Shown here in pieces: positions 38,308-47,884 of a stretch of DNA of 64,000 nucleotides. The stretch comes from an uncultured Aquimarina sp. (GTDB lineage: Bacteria; Bacteroidota; Bacteroidia; Flavobacteriales; Flavobacteriaceae): positions 434,001-498,000 of the forward strand of contig CANMCO010000001.1 in the NCBI GenBank assembly GCA_947496355.1, read 5' to 3'. The translations under genes were made by a program, and so were the position numbers. The stretch's first letter is position 1. Each line of letters begins with the position of its first letter. The notes beneath the pieces were generated by a model. That model was not told the origin of the DNA and ran no database searches. It worked only from the letters and a program-made list of their open reading frames with translations.

Positions 38308-38331
38308 AAAACCTCGATTTTTCGAGGTTTT
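38308..38331 (-). terminator. Terminator after the glycosidase-like lipoprotein gene
   Basis: AAAACCTCGA (38308-38317) pairs with TCGAGGTTTT (38322-38331), loop 4 nt. It separates the upstream lipoprotein gene from the GH2 operon. Confidence 0.75.
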
Positions 38332-38359
38332 GTTTGCAAGACAGGATCTTATTTAATAA

Positions 38360-39751
38360 TTATTTTTTAACTATTCTTCCATCTCCCCATTTTTTATAAG
38401 TAGGATTATTTACATAAACTCGCAATCCTTTTTCTTCGAATAGTTTTCGTTCTTCCTCTGATTTGAACCTGAAGGTAATCTTTCGTTTTCCATTTTTGGT
38501 AGTATGATTAATTTCGTTCGCCTTGTATGTGGAAATTTTATCGTATGTTTCGGGATGGCGTATTCCTATAAATGCGTTTTCCAGTTCAAAATTTTGACCT
38601 AATATCCAGATGCAGTCTTTATTTATACATCCAGATCCTGCGTTATATACAAAAGGAGTTACGTATTCATTAAATTGGGATGGATAGTCCATGCTAAAAT
38701 GTTTAACATCTGAATTAAATGCAACTGGCCACTGCATAATATAACGCACTTTTAGATTATTGGATGTTATACTTTGCATAAGCTCACCGTACACTTTTTC
38801 TGCATTATATGGACATTCTTGTATAACTATTATTTTGTCATCTTCACCATTATCGGCAAGTTCTTTTTTAATGTTTTCAATTTTTTTTGTAAAATTTTTG
38901 TAGATATCAAAAGCATATTCATCCGGTAATTTTCCTGTACTCGCTAAGTTTTTAATAAGGTTATCTAGTCTACCTGGTGCGTGAGCAATAGAAAAACCAA
39001 AAGACTTTAATTCAGGATGAACATATCTGAAGTTGTTCCACAGTTTTTTAACATACTTTTCTGTTTGTCCTTTGGTAATACCTCCCATTTCAACCCCTAA
39101 ATCATATACACGTTTGGGTGAATCACCCAAAGTACTTTCCATGGTTTTTATAGTGCTATTAATAAAGTTCCAATTTTCTTGATATTGTACTTCGTTCCAG
39201 GTTTCATCCCAAGATTTAGGGCTTGCAATTCCTTGAGCTGCAAATCTCAGTATGATTTCATTATAGCCGATGGACTTTACCTGATTTAAAACATTGATAA
39301 AATTACTTTCGTGTTGTTCAGTTAGTTTATACTTGTTGCTTGGTATAACATGTCCATAGGTATCTGTTGTGATAGAAGGATTAAAATGATTGTACCAGAT
39401 GATTAAGGCAATCTTTCGTTGTCCATTCTTATACATAGTATTGAGTTGATCGTTAACTTGATTTGGGTTTAAATGATAATCACCTATTACTAATTTTAAT
39501 GCACCTTCCTTAAACCAATCATCATTATTATCCAAATAACCCTTTACATCGTACATGGGATAGTTTGATCCACCTACTTCTAGTACAGTACTTTCAACAT
39601 TACTATATGTAATTGATTTGTTTGATAAGTTTTGTTCAATATCACTATTGTTTTCTTGCATTTCTATAGTGTTATCCTCGATGTCGCAACTAGTAATTAT
39701 TAATGCTAAAACAAACAGTAAAAGCATTTTTATTATTTCTAAGTTTTTCAT
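38360..39751 (-). CDS. TIM-barrel-like lipoprotein, possible glycoside hydrolase
   Basis: A 463-residue lipoprotein (LALIITSC lipobox, Cys22) that I cannot place in a family. Secondary-structure-like alternation (KIALIIWYNHFN, NEIILRFAAQG, KRVYDLGVEMGG, LKSFGFSIAHA, KIIVIQECPYN, KVRYIMQWPVAFN) suggests a (beta/alpha)8 barrel. Glu residues at the ends of the fourth-like strand (GVEMGG) and seventh-like strand (VIQECP) sit where clan GH-A enzymes keep acid/base and nucleophile. The canonical Asn-Glu pair is missing. A C-terminal domain of about 100 residues follows. No regulon motif lies upstream. Confidence 0.5.
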   Translation of the reverse strand: MKNLEIIKMLLLFVLALIITSCDIEDNTIEMQENNSDIEQNLSNKSITYSNVESTVLEVGGSNYPMYDVKGYLDNNDDWFKEGALKLVIGDYHLNPNQVNDQLNTMYKNGQRKIALIIWYNHFNPSITTDTYGHVIPSNKYKLTEQHESNFINVLNQVKSIGYNEIILRFAAQGIASPKSWDETWNEVQYQENWNFINSTIKTMESTLGDSPKRVYDLGVEMGGITKGQTEKYVKKLWNNFRYVHPELKSFGFSIAHAPGRLDNLIKNLASTGKLPDEYAFDIYKNFTKKIENIKKELADNGEDDKIIVIQECPYNAEKVYGELMQSITSNNLKVRYIMQWPVAFNSDVKHFSMDYPSQFNEYVTPFVYNAGSGCINKDCIWILGQNFELENAFIGIRHPETYDKISTYKANEINHTTKNGKRKITFRFKSEEERKLFEEKGLRVYVNNPTYKKWGDGRIVKK

Positions 39752-39897
39752 GATTTTGTAGTCTAAATTTTAGAATGAACCTGCAGATTATTCTTTTTTG
39801 ATTCTTTATCGATTTTTGTTTTTGACTTGTAATGTGTATATACTTGAACACAGATTAGATGTATTCATAGAGATTGAATAAAAGTTTTGGGGACATT

Positions 39898-39934
39898 AAG
39901 CACTACCCTTATAGGGCAACAAAGTGTAGTGCTT
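39898..39934 (-). terminator. Hairpin after the T9SS protein operon
   Basis: AAGCACTAC (39898-39906) pairs with GTAGTGCTT (39926-39934), with a small CCCT-TAT-AGGG inner hairpin. It lies 12 bp past the stop codon of the 1132-residue gene. The U-tract is weak, so it may be a processing or stabilising hairpin instead. Confidence 0.5.
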
Positions 39935-39945
39935 TATTGAAGTAA

Positions 39946-42900
39946 CTACTTTTTTATAAACATAGCTTCGTATTGTAGGTTACCAGTAACTTTTAAGATA
40001 TAAAGACCGCTATCTAAATCTTTTATATCTAAATATATCTTATTTTGATTTATATCATTTTTCACTACTTTTTTAATTAATTTACCTTCCATACTATAGA
40101 TTGTGAATGTATTATTAGATATATCCGCTATGTCGTGTTCTATATGAAGGATGTTTGTAGCCGGATTGGGGTACATTTTTATTAATAATCTTTCTTGAAT
40201 ATCTTCTTGTAGAGCTGAAGCAGTTTGCTCCACATTGCCCCGACGGTTAAGCATTTCTTTTACAGCTCTTAACTCATCAGACATAGGAATGTTCATATCT
40301 GCTATAGATTCATTTTTTGAGGATACAATTTCCTGTGCGGTATAGATTTTTTTGGACGTTTTGGCTAGAGATGATGACGCTCTTATTACATCATTCTTGT
40401 ATTGAGTATTGGCGTCCTGGCAAGAGCTTATAAAGCTTCGAACTTTAGATCCTGTTCTGAATATAGTACCAGGTTTAAATACTATTTTATTTGTAGCATG
40501 AATAATTGCTTTACCCGATGAGGTCACAATAAATTTACCATTATTGTTACCTGCAGTAAGATTTCTTGAATTTATAAACAATGGAATGTCGGATTGATCA
40601 ACAGCGAAATCTGCTTTTAATTCTGTAAAATCAACATCAGAATTACAAATAAAATCTGCGTTTACTTTAAATTTTCTAGTATACTGATTAGACGAAACTT
40701 CTTCAATTTCATTAATCCTATCTTCTGAGTCTACAACGGCTCTGAGTTCGTATGTGCCTGGAGCGCCTGGAACGAAATTACCTATTAAAAACGATTGATC
40801 GCCTATATTGATATTTCGGTTTACACCTTGGATTTTTACGAAACCACTTGATCCGGGCTCTTTTACAAAAATATCCAAATCCACATTAGACGCATTTACA
40901 TTACCTAGATTCGTTGCGGCAATTCTAAATTCTATTCCTTCATTTAATTCATATTCTACAGGGTTATTAATATCAACTGCAGCATTATCGTTATCAAAGG
41001 TAAAAGAGGCTATTTGCAATTCTGGCAGATTATAATCGGGTGTGCCCCCGTAAATAAATTGATCATTTGTAGCACTAGTTAACGAATTACCTATTCTTCC
41101 ATTATTATCAGAAGATACAGTTGTGATAATACTACTCTGGGTATTACCACCAAGTGCTTCAATATCAATTTGTTCTACTTCGATTCCTCCTCTTAGCTGC
41201 AATCTTCCGGTAATCACACTTCCATTTACTGATATATTAATTGTTTTTTCTGCTAGAACCTGATTGGCCAAACTATTAAAATAGTTTTGATCAAAAGTAG
41301 TTTCTAAGGAAATTCCGGTAGTGGCTGTAGATAAATTTGAGGTATTGATTAAACTGCTAAACTGAGTTTTGGTTGCACTAGGAGCCTGCTTATACCAATG
41401 AGCTGCAATGATAGATGGTAGAATAGCTAACAGTTTTCTGTAATCTGATGTCGCCCCAGAATTTATTCTATCCCTAACGGTAGTCCCTGCTGCATTAACT
41501 TCTGTAAAAAAAGCCCCTTGAAAAGCAACCCATCTATTTTGTAAATAAGTTCTATCTGTTGCATTGGTAATATCATTAAAAATATTTGGAATATTCTCAA
41601 CGGTCATGATCAGATCGTAGTCGGAATTATTTATAAATGCCTTTGAGTCACTATCTCCACCACTCAGTGTTCTGGGAACGATAGTTCCTTTGACATTTAC
41701 TTTTGGAATGATCTTGCTCCCATATCGATTGACCAATGTATTGAGGTTAGTAGCATCATATGTTTTAAGAGCATCTATCCATTTTTCATAAACACCGGTT
41801 CTTGTGCCATAAATGCCAGTTCCTAAAAGATACTCTGCCACATCTTTTTTCATATCAGCATCAGCTTCAAAAAATATAGGTGCCATTTTAGTCTTTTTAA
41901 AATTGGTGTCAGCTACCGCCTGGCCTCCACTACCTATAATGTCTAAACTTACAAATTGACGATCATTGGGTATTGCTAAAGCTTGTAAAAACACTTCTTT
42001 AGCTAATTTCGAATCAGTATTTAAACTACTTGCAGGGGAGCTAGTATCAGTAAACTGATCTCCCTTTAGGATCAATCGAACGGTTTTAGTAGCACTTTCG
42101 ATATCGATTGCTGCTACTTTTACATTTCTAAAATCAATACCACTAGGGTCACCTCTGTTTAATAAATCACTTAATAATGTATTGGAGCTAAAAGAAAATT
42201 CAACATCCGAATTTATATTACCATTAGCATCAAAAAAGGGTTCTATACTCGATATTGTTTCATTAATATTGAAATTATTTGAAAAAACAACGTCTCCTGA
42301 ATTAGCAATCGAATAAACGATGCCATCTGTAAAATTGTCTATCCCCGGTTGGAAATTTACCACTTTATCACCTTTTTTAATGGTTGTGCCCGAGTTGGCC
42401 TGGTATTTAGAAAAGCCTTTGGTTTGATTACCTACACCTTCCGGAGTGAATAAGCCGGTCAACCCGGCATCCTTTTCCCAAGCAGATAGCTGTTCACCTT
42501 CTAAGGTGACCCAGGTGGCAAATGTGCCGGAGGATAAGGGTACGTCTTCGGCTAATACCGGTTTTACACCTAAATTTTCGAAACTACTAACTGACTCTCT
42601 CAAATTTGAGAATGAACGAATTTTTAGATCGGTTTGTGCGGTTTTAAGAGCATCTATATTACCATCTAATACACCACTACGTATTGTTTGGTCTTCTATA
42701 ATTTCTTGTAAAACGGAAATGTCAAAGGGAACTTCAACTCCCGAAACCGGAACTTTGATTTCTCCACCACCGCCAAAGATTTTACCTATTCTTCCCAACT
42801 CTTCATTAAATCTTCGAATTAAAAAGTTAGAAGTAGCATTCGTTACCTTAGAAGTGGCAAGTTGAGTATTAATAAAGCCCAAAGCTTTGGTTCTGGATTG

Positions 42901-43344
42901 ATAAGCCTGAGCTTGTTCTAAGATAGATTTATAACTCTGTAGATTTGCTTTGGTAAAGTTAAAATTATCTACGGTAAAGGAATTGGTAGTCTGATTTCTA
43001 AATTGATCTATGGGTAATTGTCCATCAAGACCAGGGTTTCTAAACAACGTAATTTTTGGATTAGCAGGTCGATTCGCTACTTGATTACCCACTATTGGGT
43101 TTACAGGTGTTGCTTTTGACTTCAGCTCATTGATTAGGCCTAATTGAATACTGTTTAAGGTGTTTACCACCTTAACTTTATCAGCGTTACTTAAGACATT
43201 GGGGTCGATTCCAGCTCCTTTACCGTTAAGGTCTAATTTTACTAAATTAGTTTTTGGCAGTCCGATAACATCCTGACTCAAACTGTCATGTACAATACCC
43301 AGAATGAGTAAGAATGTTATTATATATGTTTTTTGAATGTGCAT
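39946..43344 (-). CDS. Large T9SS-secreted surface protein with CARDB-like domain
   Basis: A 1132-residue protein with a signal peptide ending at HDSLSQ (about 24). Most of the N-terminal 750 residues match nothing I know; they are rich in Asn, Ser and Thr. At about 790-900 lies a CARDB-like Ig domain (ELQIASFTFDNDNA ... YELNEGIEFRIAATNLGN). Near 930-980 is a three-coathanger-like stack (GKAIIHATNKIVFKPGTIF). A type A T9SS sorting domain closes it (IKMYPNPATNILHIEH ... GLYILKVTGN). It is the last gene of an operon with two other exported proteins and is likely displayed on the surface or released. No catalytic motif is visible. Confidence 0.8.
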   Translation of the reverse strand: MHIQKTYIITFLLILGIVHDSLSQDVIGLPKTNLVKLDLNGKGAGIDPNVLSNADKVKVVNTLNSIQLGLINELKSKATPVNPIVGNQVANRPANPKITLFRNPGLDGQLPIDQFRNQTTNSFTVDNFNFTKANLQSYKSILEQAQAYQSRTKALGFINTQLATSKVTNATSNFLIRRFNEELGRIGKIFGGGGEIKVPVSGVEVPFDISVLQEIIEDQTIRSGVLDGNIDALKTAQTDLKIRSFSNLRESVSSFENLGVKPVLAEDVPLSSGTFATWVTLEGEQLSAWEKDAGLTGLFTPEGVGNQTKGFSKYQANSGTTIKKGDKVVNFQPGIDNFTDGIVYSIANSGDVVFSNNFNINETISSIEPFFDANGNINSDVEFSFSSNTLLSDLLNRGDPSGIDFRNVKVAAIDIESATKTVRLILKGDQFTDTSSPASSLNTDSKLAKEVFLQALAIPNDRQFVSLDIIGSGGQAVADTNFKKTKMAPIFFEADADMKKDVAEYLLGTGIYGTRTGVYEKWIDALKTYDATNLNTLVNRYGSKIIPKVNVKGTIVPRTLSGGDSDSKAFINNSDYDLIMTVENIPNIFNDITNATDRTYLQNRWVAFQGAFFTEVNAAGTTVRDRINSGATSDYRKLLAILPSIIAAHWYKQAPSATKTQFSSLINTSNLSTATTGISLETTFDQNYFNSLANQVLAEKTINISVNGSVITGRLQLRGGIEVEQIDIEALGGNTQSSIITTVSSDNNGRIGNSLTSATNDQFIYGGTPDYNLPELQIASFTFDNDNAAVDINNPVEYELNEGIEFRIAATNLGNVNASNVDLDIFVKEPGSSGFVKIQGVNRNINIGDQSFLIGNFVPGAPGTYELRAVVDSEDRINEIEEVSSNQYTRKFKVNADFICNSDVDFTELKADFAVDQSDIPLFINSRNLTAGNNNGKFIVTSSGKAIIHATNKIVFKPGTIFRTGSKVRSFISSCQDANTQYKNDVIRASSSLAKTSKKIYTAQEIVSSKNESIADMNIPMSDELRAVKEMLNRRGNVEQTASALQEDIQERLLIKMYPNPATNILHIEHDIADISNNTFTIYSMEGKLIKKVVKNDINQNKIYLDIKDLDSGLYILKVTGNLQYEAMFIKK

Positions 43345-43348
43345 AGCT

Positions 43349-44500
43349 TTAGTTTTTAATTAGTTTCTCAGAGTATGTCCCGTATTCCGTAAAGACTTTT
43401 ACTATATATATTCCCTTAGTCAAAAAACTTATATTAATATGTTTAGAAGGATTGGGTTTGTTGTTTAAATTTTCTGTAGTAACCAGTTTTCCTAACGTAT
43501 TATATATCTGAACTTTTTGTATTCTATCTGAAGAGGTTATAGCAAACTGATCTGATACCGGATTTGGAAATATCAGTATCTGATTATCTTTTCGAAGATT
43601 AAGATCACCTACTAATCCTAAATCGGTTCTTGATCCTGACAGAGTTTTTATTGTTCCACTAATTTCTGTACGTATAGTATTGACTCTATTTGCTGGGCAA
43701 GATGTGTTTGGATCAATAATGGCCTTAAATGTGCACCCTTCTCTCGCTTTGTATCCAGGTTTCATAGTGATTTTGCCTTCTCTTGCTTTCACGATCAATG
43801 TTCCACCTGATAGCACGTTTCTTGTAACTTGATTAATGCTTTGCGCATCGATATTTACAGTTTGACCAGTATCTATTGCATTTCCCGTAACGTTTACATT
43901 ATAGGATAAGCAAGGATTTATAAAAACAGAAAACTGTATCAGATTTCCAAAATCCGGAGCTAGTTCAGGAATAGTAGGCGGCCTTATAGTAATGTTCAAA
44001 TCGTGGGAGTTAAACCTAATAGCCGTATTCACTGCTATAAAGAATGTATGATTACCACTTAAAGAAGTGTCAAAAGGTCCATCTGTAAATCGAAACCCTC
44101 TGATGTTTTCATTTGGCTGTCCCAGATTAGTCGAGGCAGGAAAATCAAAAGTAGGATAGCTACCCTGTATTTCTGGTAGATTTGCAATGAGATTGGCGGT
44201 ATTTAATGTACCGCTATTGGCAAAAATACCAAGGGCGTCATCTTCATAGATTCTGTAGTTTCCAACTGGTGTATTGTTTCCGGGTACTTCTGTGAAGTTA
44301 AAGACACTGTATTCAATATATAATTCATCTCCTTCGGTAATATCAGAATTTGTTATCTGATCAATAGGAACTAATTGACCATTTATCTTTAACTGTACAT
44401 CAGAAATTTGGAATTCTGTTGATTGTCCTACCATAAAATTGAAGGACATAACAAAAAGAAGACATATACTATGTGAGCTTAATTTCTGCATCATATTCAT
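43349..44500 (-). CDS. T9SS-secreted protein with coathanger-type repeats
   Basis: A 383-residue exported protein with a signal ending near FNFMVGQ (about 25). The middle has beta-rich segments. At about 205-260 lies a Bacteroidota three-coathanger stack motif (NVLSGGTLIVKAREGKITMKPGYKAREGCTFKA). The C-terminal T9SS type A domain (ILIFPNPVSDQFAITSS ... KGIYIVKVFTEYG) targets it to the outer surface. Its start overlaps the upstream gene's stop by one base and it ends 4 bp before the 1132-residue gene, so the three are co-translated. Confidence 0.82.
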   Translation of the reverse strand: MNMMQKLSSHSICLLFVMSFNFMVGQSTEFQISDVQLKINGQLVPIDQITNSDITEGDELYIEYSVFNFTEVPGNNTPVGNYRIYEDDALGIFANSGTLNTANLIANLPEIQGSYPTFDFPASTNLGQPNENIRGFRFTDGPFDTSLSGNHTFFIAVNTAIRFNSHDLNITIRPPTIPELAPDFGNLIQFSVFINPCLSYNVNVTGNAIDTGQTVNIDAQSINQVTRNVLSGGTLIVKAREGKITMKPGYKAREGCTFKAIIDPNTSCPANRVNTIRTEISGTIKTLSGSRTDLGLVGDLNLRKDNQILIFPNPVSDQFAITSSDRIQKVQIYNTLGKLVTTENLNNKPNPSKHINISFLTKGIYIVKVFTEYGTYSEKLIKN

Positions 44501-45408
44501 TATTTAGTTTCTAAGGTATTCAACCTGGACTCTAATGTTTTTATGATATTTTCAAGCTCTTTTCTTTTTTTATTTTCCTCTAAAATATAGAGTGTAAGTT
44601 CTTCTATTTTTTGTAATAGTTTACTATCCATCTGACCCAGGCTCACTCCATTTTTTGCTACTTCTTTGGCAGAAGGAATATCTTTAAGGTGTCCGTTTTC
44701 CTTGATGTGATTTTCAACTTCTTCTAGTGTAGGAAGATTATATTCTTCTTCAAAAACGAAATCAGCCCAACCTGTTTCTACAACAACTTCTTTGGCACGC
44801 ACTTTACCATTTACCGCTAATTTATAAGAACCAGGACCGTTAGTTCCTATCCCTACATTTCCTCCTTTTCTAATGGTAATACCGTGGGAATCGGAATTAT
44901 ATTTTAGACTAAAATATCTACTGCTTTCTGTAGCATTTGGTACATTGAAAATGTCTAATCGAGAATAGTTGTCACCATTATCTGAATCGAAAATAATACC
45001 ATTTCTGCCGGAAGGAGTAGAGAAAGCAATATCTAAAGCACCACTCCTGAAATGCGCTTTACCTCGAACATCTAATTCAATCGTTGGAGACGCAGTATTG
45101 ATTCCCACTCTTCCGGTATTGGTAAAAGTCATTACATCTTTTCTATCCCTCCATTTACTGGAATAACTATTTAGAGATAATGTATTTGTTTCTTGTCGCA
45201 TCATAAAAATACTTCCAGCACCTCCATTTTTAGCATCGAATAAGATATAAGGAGAATTAGCACCTCCTGGATTAGAATTAAGCTGTAATGTAAGCCCATT
45301 TTGTCCAGAACTTCCGGTAACTACACTTTGAGCTTGAATGGTTGAAAAAGTGACTAATATGATTAGTGTGCTAAGTGTTAAAATCGATTTGTGTGTCTTG
45401 AGTTTCAT
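44500..45408 (-). CDS. Tail-fibre/S74-like exported protein with C-terminal coiled coil
   Basis: A 302-residue protein with a signal peptide ending at TIQAQS (about 27). Two repeats of a GRVGINTASPTIELDVRG / GNVGIGTNGPGSYKLAVNG type are the beta-helix-like motifs found before tail-fibre chaperone domains. The stretch WADFVFEEEYNLPTLEEVE and HLKDIPSAKEVAKNGVSLG is typical of Bacteroidota proteins with an S74-like C-terminus. The final 45 residues form a coiled coil (LLQKIEELTLYILEENKKRKEL), suggesting a trimer. No T9SS domain. First gene of the surface-protein operon. Confidence 0.75.
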   Translation of the reverse strand: MKLKTHKSILTLSTLIILVTFSTIQAQSVVTGSSGQNGLTLQLNSNPGGANSPYILFDAKNGGAGSIFMMRQETNTLSLNSYSSKWRDRKDVMTFTNTGRVGINTASPTIELDVRGKAHFRSGALDIAFSTPSGRNGIIFDSDNGDNYSRLDIFNVPNATESSRYFSLKYNSDSHGITIRKGGNVGIGTNGPGSYKLAVNGKVRAKEVVVETGWADFVFEEEYNLPTLEEVENHIKENGHLKDIPSAKEVAKNGVSLGQMDSKLLQKIEELTLYILEENKKRKELENIIKTLESRLNTLETK

Positions 45409-45500
45409 AAGTTGATTTTTTGATTTAAATAAATTATTACGACACCAAATATTTATTTAATAGAAGAGTTGTGAAAATAAAAGAGTTGATTTACAAAGGT

Positions 45501-45557
45501 TTGTGGTTAACTGTCATTTTTGGGATGAATGGTAAATAGGGTTGTCGTTTACCACAA
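45501..45557. promoter_or_regulatory. Operator-like triple TGGTWAA cluster
   Basis: TTGTGGTTAAC (45501-45511) and GTTTACCACAA (45547-45557) form a 10-of-11 inverted repeat. A third half-site, TGGTAAA (45530-45536), pairs with TTTACCA (45548-45554) across 11 bp. The cluster lies 93-149 bp upstream of the surface-protein operon start and just below the LytTR regulator gene, which may bind it. Confidence 0.5.
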
Positions 45558-45664
45558 GAAGAGAGAATTGATAAAGGGAGAATAAAAGAGATGATCGAAA
45601 AATATGTATATTAAAGTTAATTAGGAAAAGAAAATAGTTTCAAGTAGAAATAGTTGAGGTTCTT

Positions 45665-46465
45665 CTATGAGTAATATTTTTTATACAATTCTAAAATAAC
45701 CTTTCTTCTACTTCGAGAAACTGGAACGGTAAAATTTTCAATGAATATTTTAGTGTCGTTAGCATTACCTTTAATTATTATATCCTTTTTTAGATTTACG
45801 ATATACGATTTATGACTTCTTATAATGTAGTCACAAGCTAATTGTTCTTCAATGCTTTTTAGGGTAAGTCTAATCACTTTCCTCTTTACTATATTATCTT
45901 TCAAAAAATAGAATTCTGAGTAATTATCAGAAGACTTGATAAATAAAAGCTCCTTAGCAATAAAACTAACTTTTTCTTTGGATTGTTGCGCTTCAATATG
46001 AATGATATCCTTATTTTCTTTAAGAAGATTTTTTTTCGAAGGCTCTAAAACATGTAAAGTAGAAAGGAATTTTTGTTTATTCGTTATTAAGATTATTGGA
46101 ATGAAAATGATATTTTGAAATATAAATGTGATTAGAAAGATCTTAAAACTATCCTTATGTGCAGGAGCGTCATCATTATAGATAAAATAATAGATAAAAC
46201 AGTGTGCGATCGATATAATCAAAGATGTCAAGCCATATATAATAACTTGATTAAGAGTATTTCTTTTAATAAAACTGAATGTTAGATATTTTGGCAGTAT
46301 AAGAATGAAAAATGAATAAAGTATTAAACTTACCAGGAAATGAACTGTTAGTTGTATTAAAAGTACAACATAAGGGATATGTATCATTTTTAAGACAGAA
46401 GCAACCCATAAAATCACCGAGATTCCTGTAGAAATTCCAAAAATGATCAGAACATTTTTTTTCAT
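45665..46465 (-). CDS. Membrane-bound LytTR family regulator
   Basis: A 266-residue regulator. Four membrane segments fill about residues 5-125. The C-terminal 100 residues are a LytTR DNA-binding domain (ELLFIKSSDNYSEFYFL, IRLTLKSIEEQL, IIRSHKSYIVNL, VPVSRSRRKVILELYKKYY). Receiver-less LytTR proteins with a membrane part act as one-component sensors. It lies 33 bp after a TPR protein gene with a C-terminal membrane helix. The surface-protein operon begins 256 bp downstream on the same strand, the likely target. Confidence 0.9.
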   Translation of the reverse strand: MKKNVLIIFGISTGISVILWVASVLKMIHIPYVVLLIQLTVHFLVSLILYSFFILILPKYLTFSFIKRNTLNQVIIYGLTSLIISIAHCFIYYFIYNDDAPAHKDSFKIFLITFIFQNIIFIPIILITNKQKFLSTLHVLEPSKKNLLKENKDIIHIEAQQSKEKVSFIAKELLFIKSSDNYSEFYFLKDNIVKRKVIRLTLKSIEEQLACDYIIRSHKSYIVNLKKDIIIKGNANDTKIFIENFTVPVSRSRRKVILELYKKYYS

Positions 46466-46498
46466 GTGTAATCTTGTTTCATTTTTACAAGATAGTTT

Positions 46499-47839
46499 TT
46501 AGGATTTACTTTTATAAATAAACCTAATAAAAACAATTTCAAACAGGAAGATACCAATGCATACTAATAGAATTTTATAAACACGATCCTGAATTTGAGT
46601 AATTTGAAATTTATCAGATAATGAGATTGTTCTATCTGTTATAATAGGATCCCTATTGATAACATCAGTAAGTTCGATCTCATTAGTTTTGCTTAACAAA
46701 CGACTTTGTAATTCAAGATATAACGTATTTAATTTGTAAATATCTTCAGTTGAGTACATCGTTTTTTCTGATTTGTAAACTTCTATCAAATGCTCACTCG
46801 ATTTTAAAGCAGTTTCATTAAGGTTATTTGCCAGAGACAGATCTAAACTTTTTTGGGAATAATATGCGGCCGAATCTGTAAGTTTGTTTTTAAAGTGTAT
46901 TTGCCCTAGTAATAAGTACGTCTGAGCTCTGGACCGATGGTCATCTATTCCCCCATCAAGTTTTGCTAGTGACTTATGGCAATATGTATGGGCCTTTGAT
47001 AATTTATCCTGCTTAAGATAGATTCTTCCAAAACCTTGAAGCCCCGCAACGATACCAATCTTGTCCTTCATCTTTTCAAAAATATCGTATGCAGCAGTAT
47101 TATAATACAAAGCCTCACTATGTTTATTAAGTTCACAATAAGCCTCTCCCAGATTGAAATATAAAATGGGGATACCCCGATCAGTGGTATCCTTTTTATT
47201 TTTATTTTCTAATAAATCCAGATAAATGTTTTTTGCCTTACTATGATTACCCATACTTTGATACAGGATTCCTTTTAAGCCCATAATATGTCTTAAGGTT
47301 CTCTCAGAATTAGCCTTCGCAGCAATTTTTTCAGCCATAGAATAGTGCATTAAAGCAGCATTTACCTCTTGCAAATTCCCATACACAATTCCCATACTTA
47401 AATGTACGCCACATAAATTTTCTTCAATGGCTCTAATCTTATTTTCATCTTTTGTTTCGATCAGTAATGAATGGGATAATTTTAATGCTTCTATATAATT
47501 AGAAAGAGCCTTCATATTTTTACCTTCAGAACTTAGGGTCATACCTATGCTGGTAAGAATCTCTACTTTACCTTTCGTATACCCAATACTATCACTGAGA
47601 GCTAATGCTTCTTTGAGAAAATGCTTAACCGTATCTTGATTAGAGTATCGGTATTTGTAATATAATTTGTTTAAAGAATCTATTCGACATTCTATAGCTT
47701 CGATTGTGATGTTTTTTGATATTTTGCTCTGCGCATGAGAAACATTAACATTTAGAAAACTTATGAGAATAATGAAAAGAAATTTCAAGTCTAAATAACG
47801 AGGGAAGTAGTTTCTTGGCATAATTAGGTTTTTTATCAT
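46499..47839 (-). CDS. TPR-repeat sensor protein with C-terminal membrane helix
   Basis: A 446-residue exported protein. The signal (FLFIILISFLNVNVSHAQ) ends near residue 37; an alternative ATG at 47821 gives a shorter N-terminus. About seven tetratricopeptide repeats span 60-340 (for example ALMHYSMAEKIAAKAN, EALYYNTAAYDIFEKMKDK, KAHTYCHKSLAKLDG). One membrane helix at about 420-440 (ILLVCIGIFLFEIVFIRFIY) ends the protein with a short cytoplasmic KSKS tail. This is the layout of Bacteroidota TPR sensor kinases but with no kinase domain. Paired with the LytTR regulator downstream. Confidence 0.85.
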   Translation of the reverse strand: MIKNLIMPRNYFPRYLDLKFLFIILISFLNVNVSHAQSKISKNITIEAIECRIDSLNKLYYKYRYSNQDTVKHFLKEALALSDSIGYTKGKVEILTSIGMTLSSEGKNMKALSNYIEALKLSHSLLIETKDENKIRAIEENLCGVHLSMGIVYGNLQEVNAALMHYSMAEKIAAKANSERTLRHIMGLKGILYQSMGNHSKAKNIYLDLLENKNKKDTTDRGIPILYFNLGEAYCELNKHSEALYYNTAAYDIFEKMKDKIGIVAGLQGFGRIYLKQDKLSKAHTYCHKSLAKLDGGIDDHRSRAQTYLLLGQIHFKNKLTDSAAYYSQKSLDLSLANNLNETALKSSEHLIEVYKSEKTMYSTEDIYKLNTLYLELQSRLLSKTNEIELTDVINRDPIITDRTISLSDKFQITQIQDRVYKILLVCIGIFLFEIVFIRFIYKSKS

Positions 47840-47872
47840 TAGAGATTCTGGATTTGACCTTTTAGTAAATGT

Positions 47873-47884
47873 ATACTCGAGTAT
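47873..47884. promoter_or_regulatory. 12-bp palindrome before the TPR-LytTR genes
   Basis: ATACTCGAGTAT is a perfect palindrome 34 bp upstream of the TPR gene start, a position suited to an operator. No match to a known site. Confidence 0.3.

Noticed and set aside
42446..42865. 139-codon plus-strand open frame inside the large T9SS gene
   Set aside because: Antisense to a long gene with signal and sorting domain; composition is the expected reverse-frame artefact.
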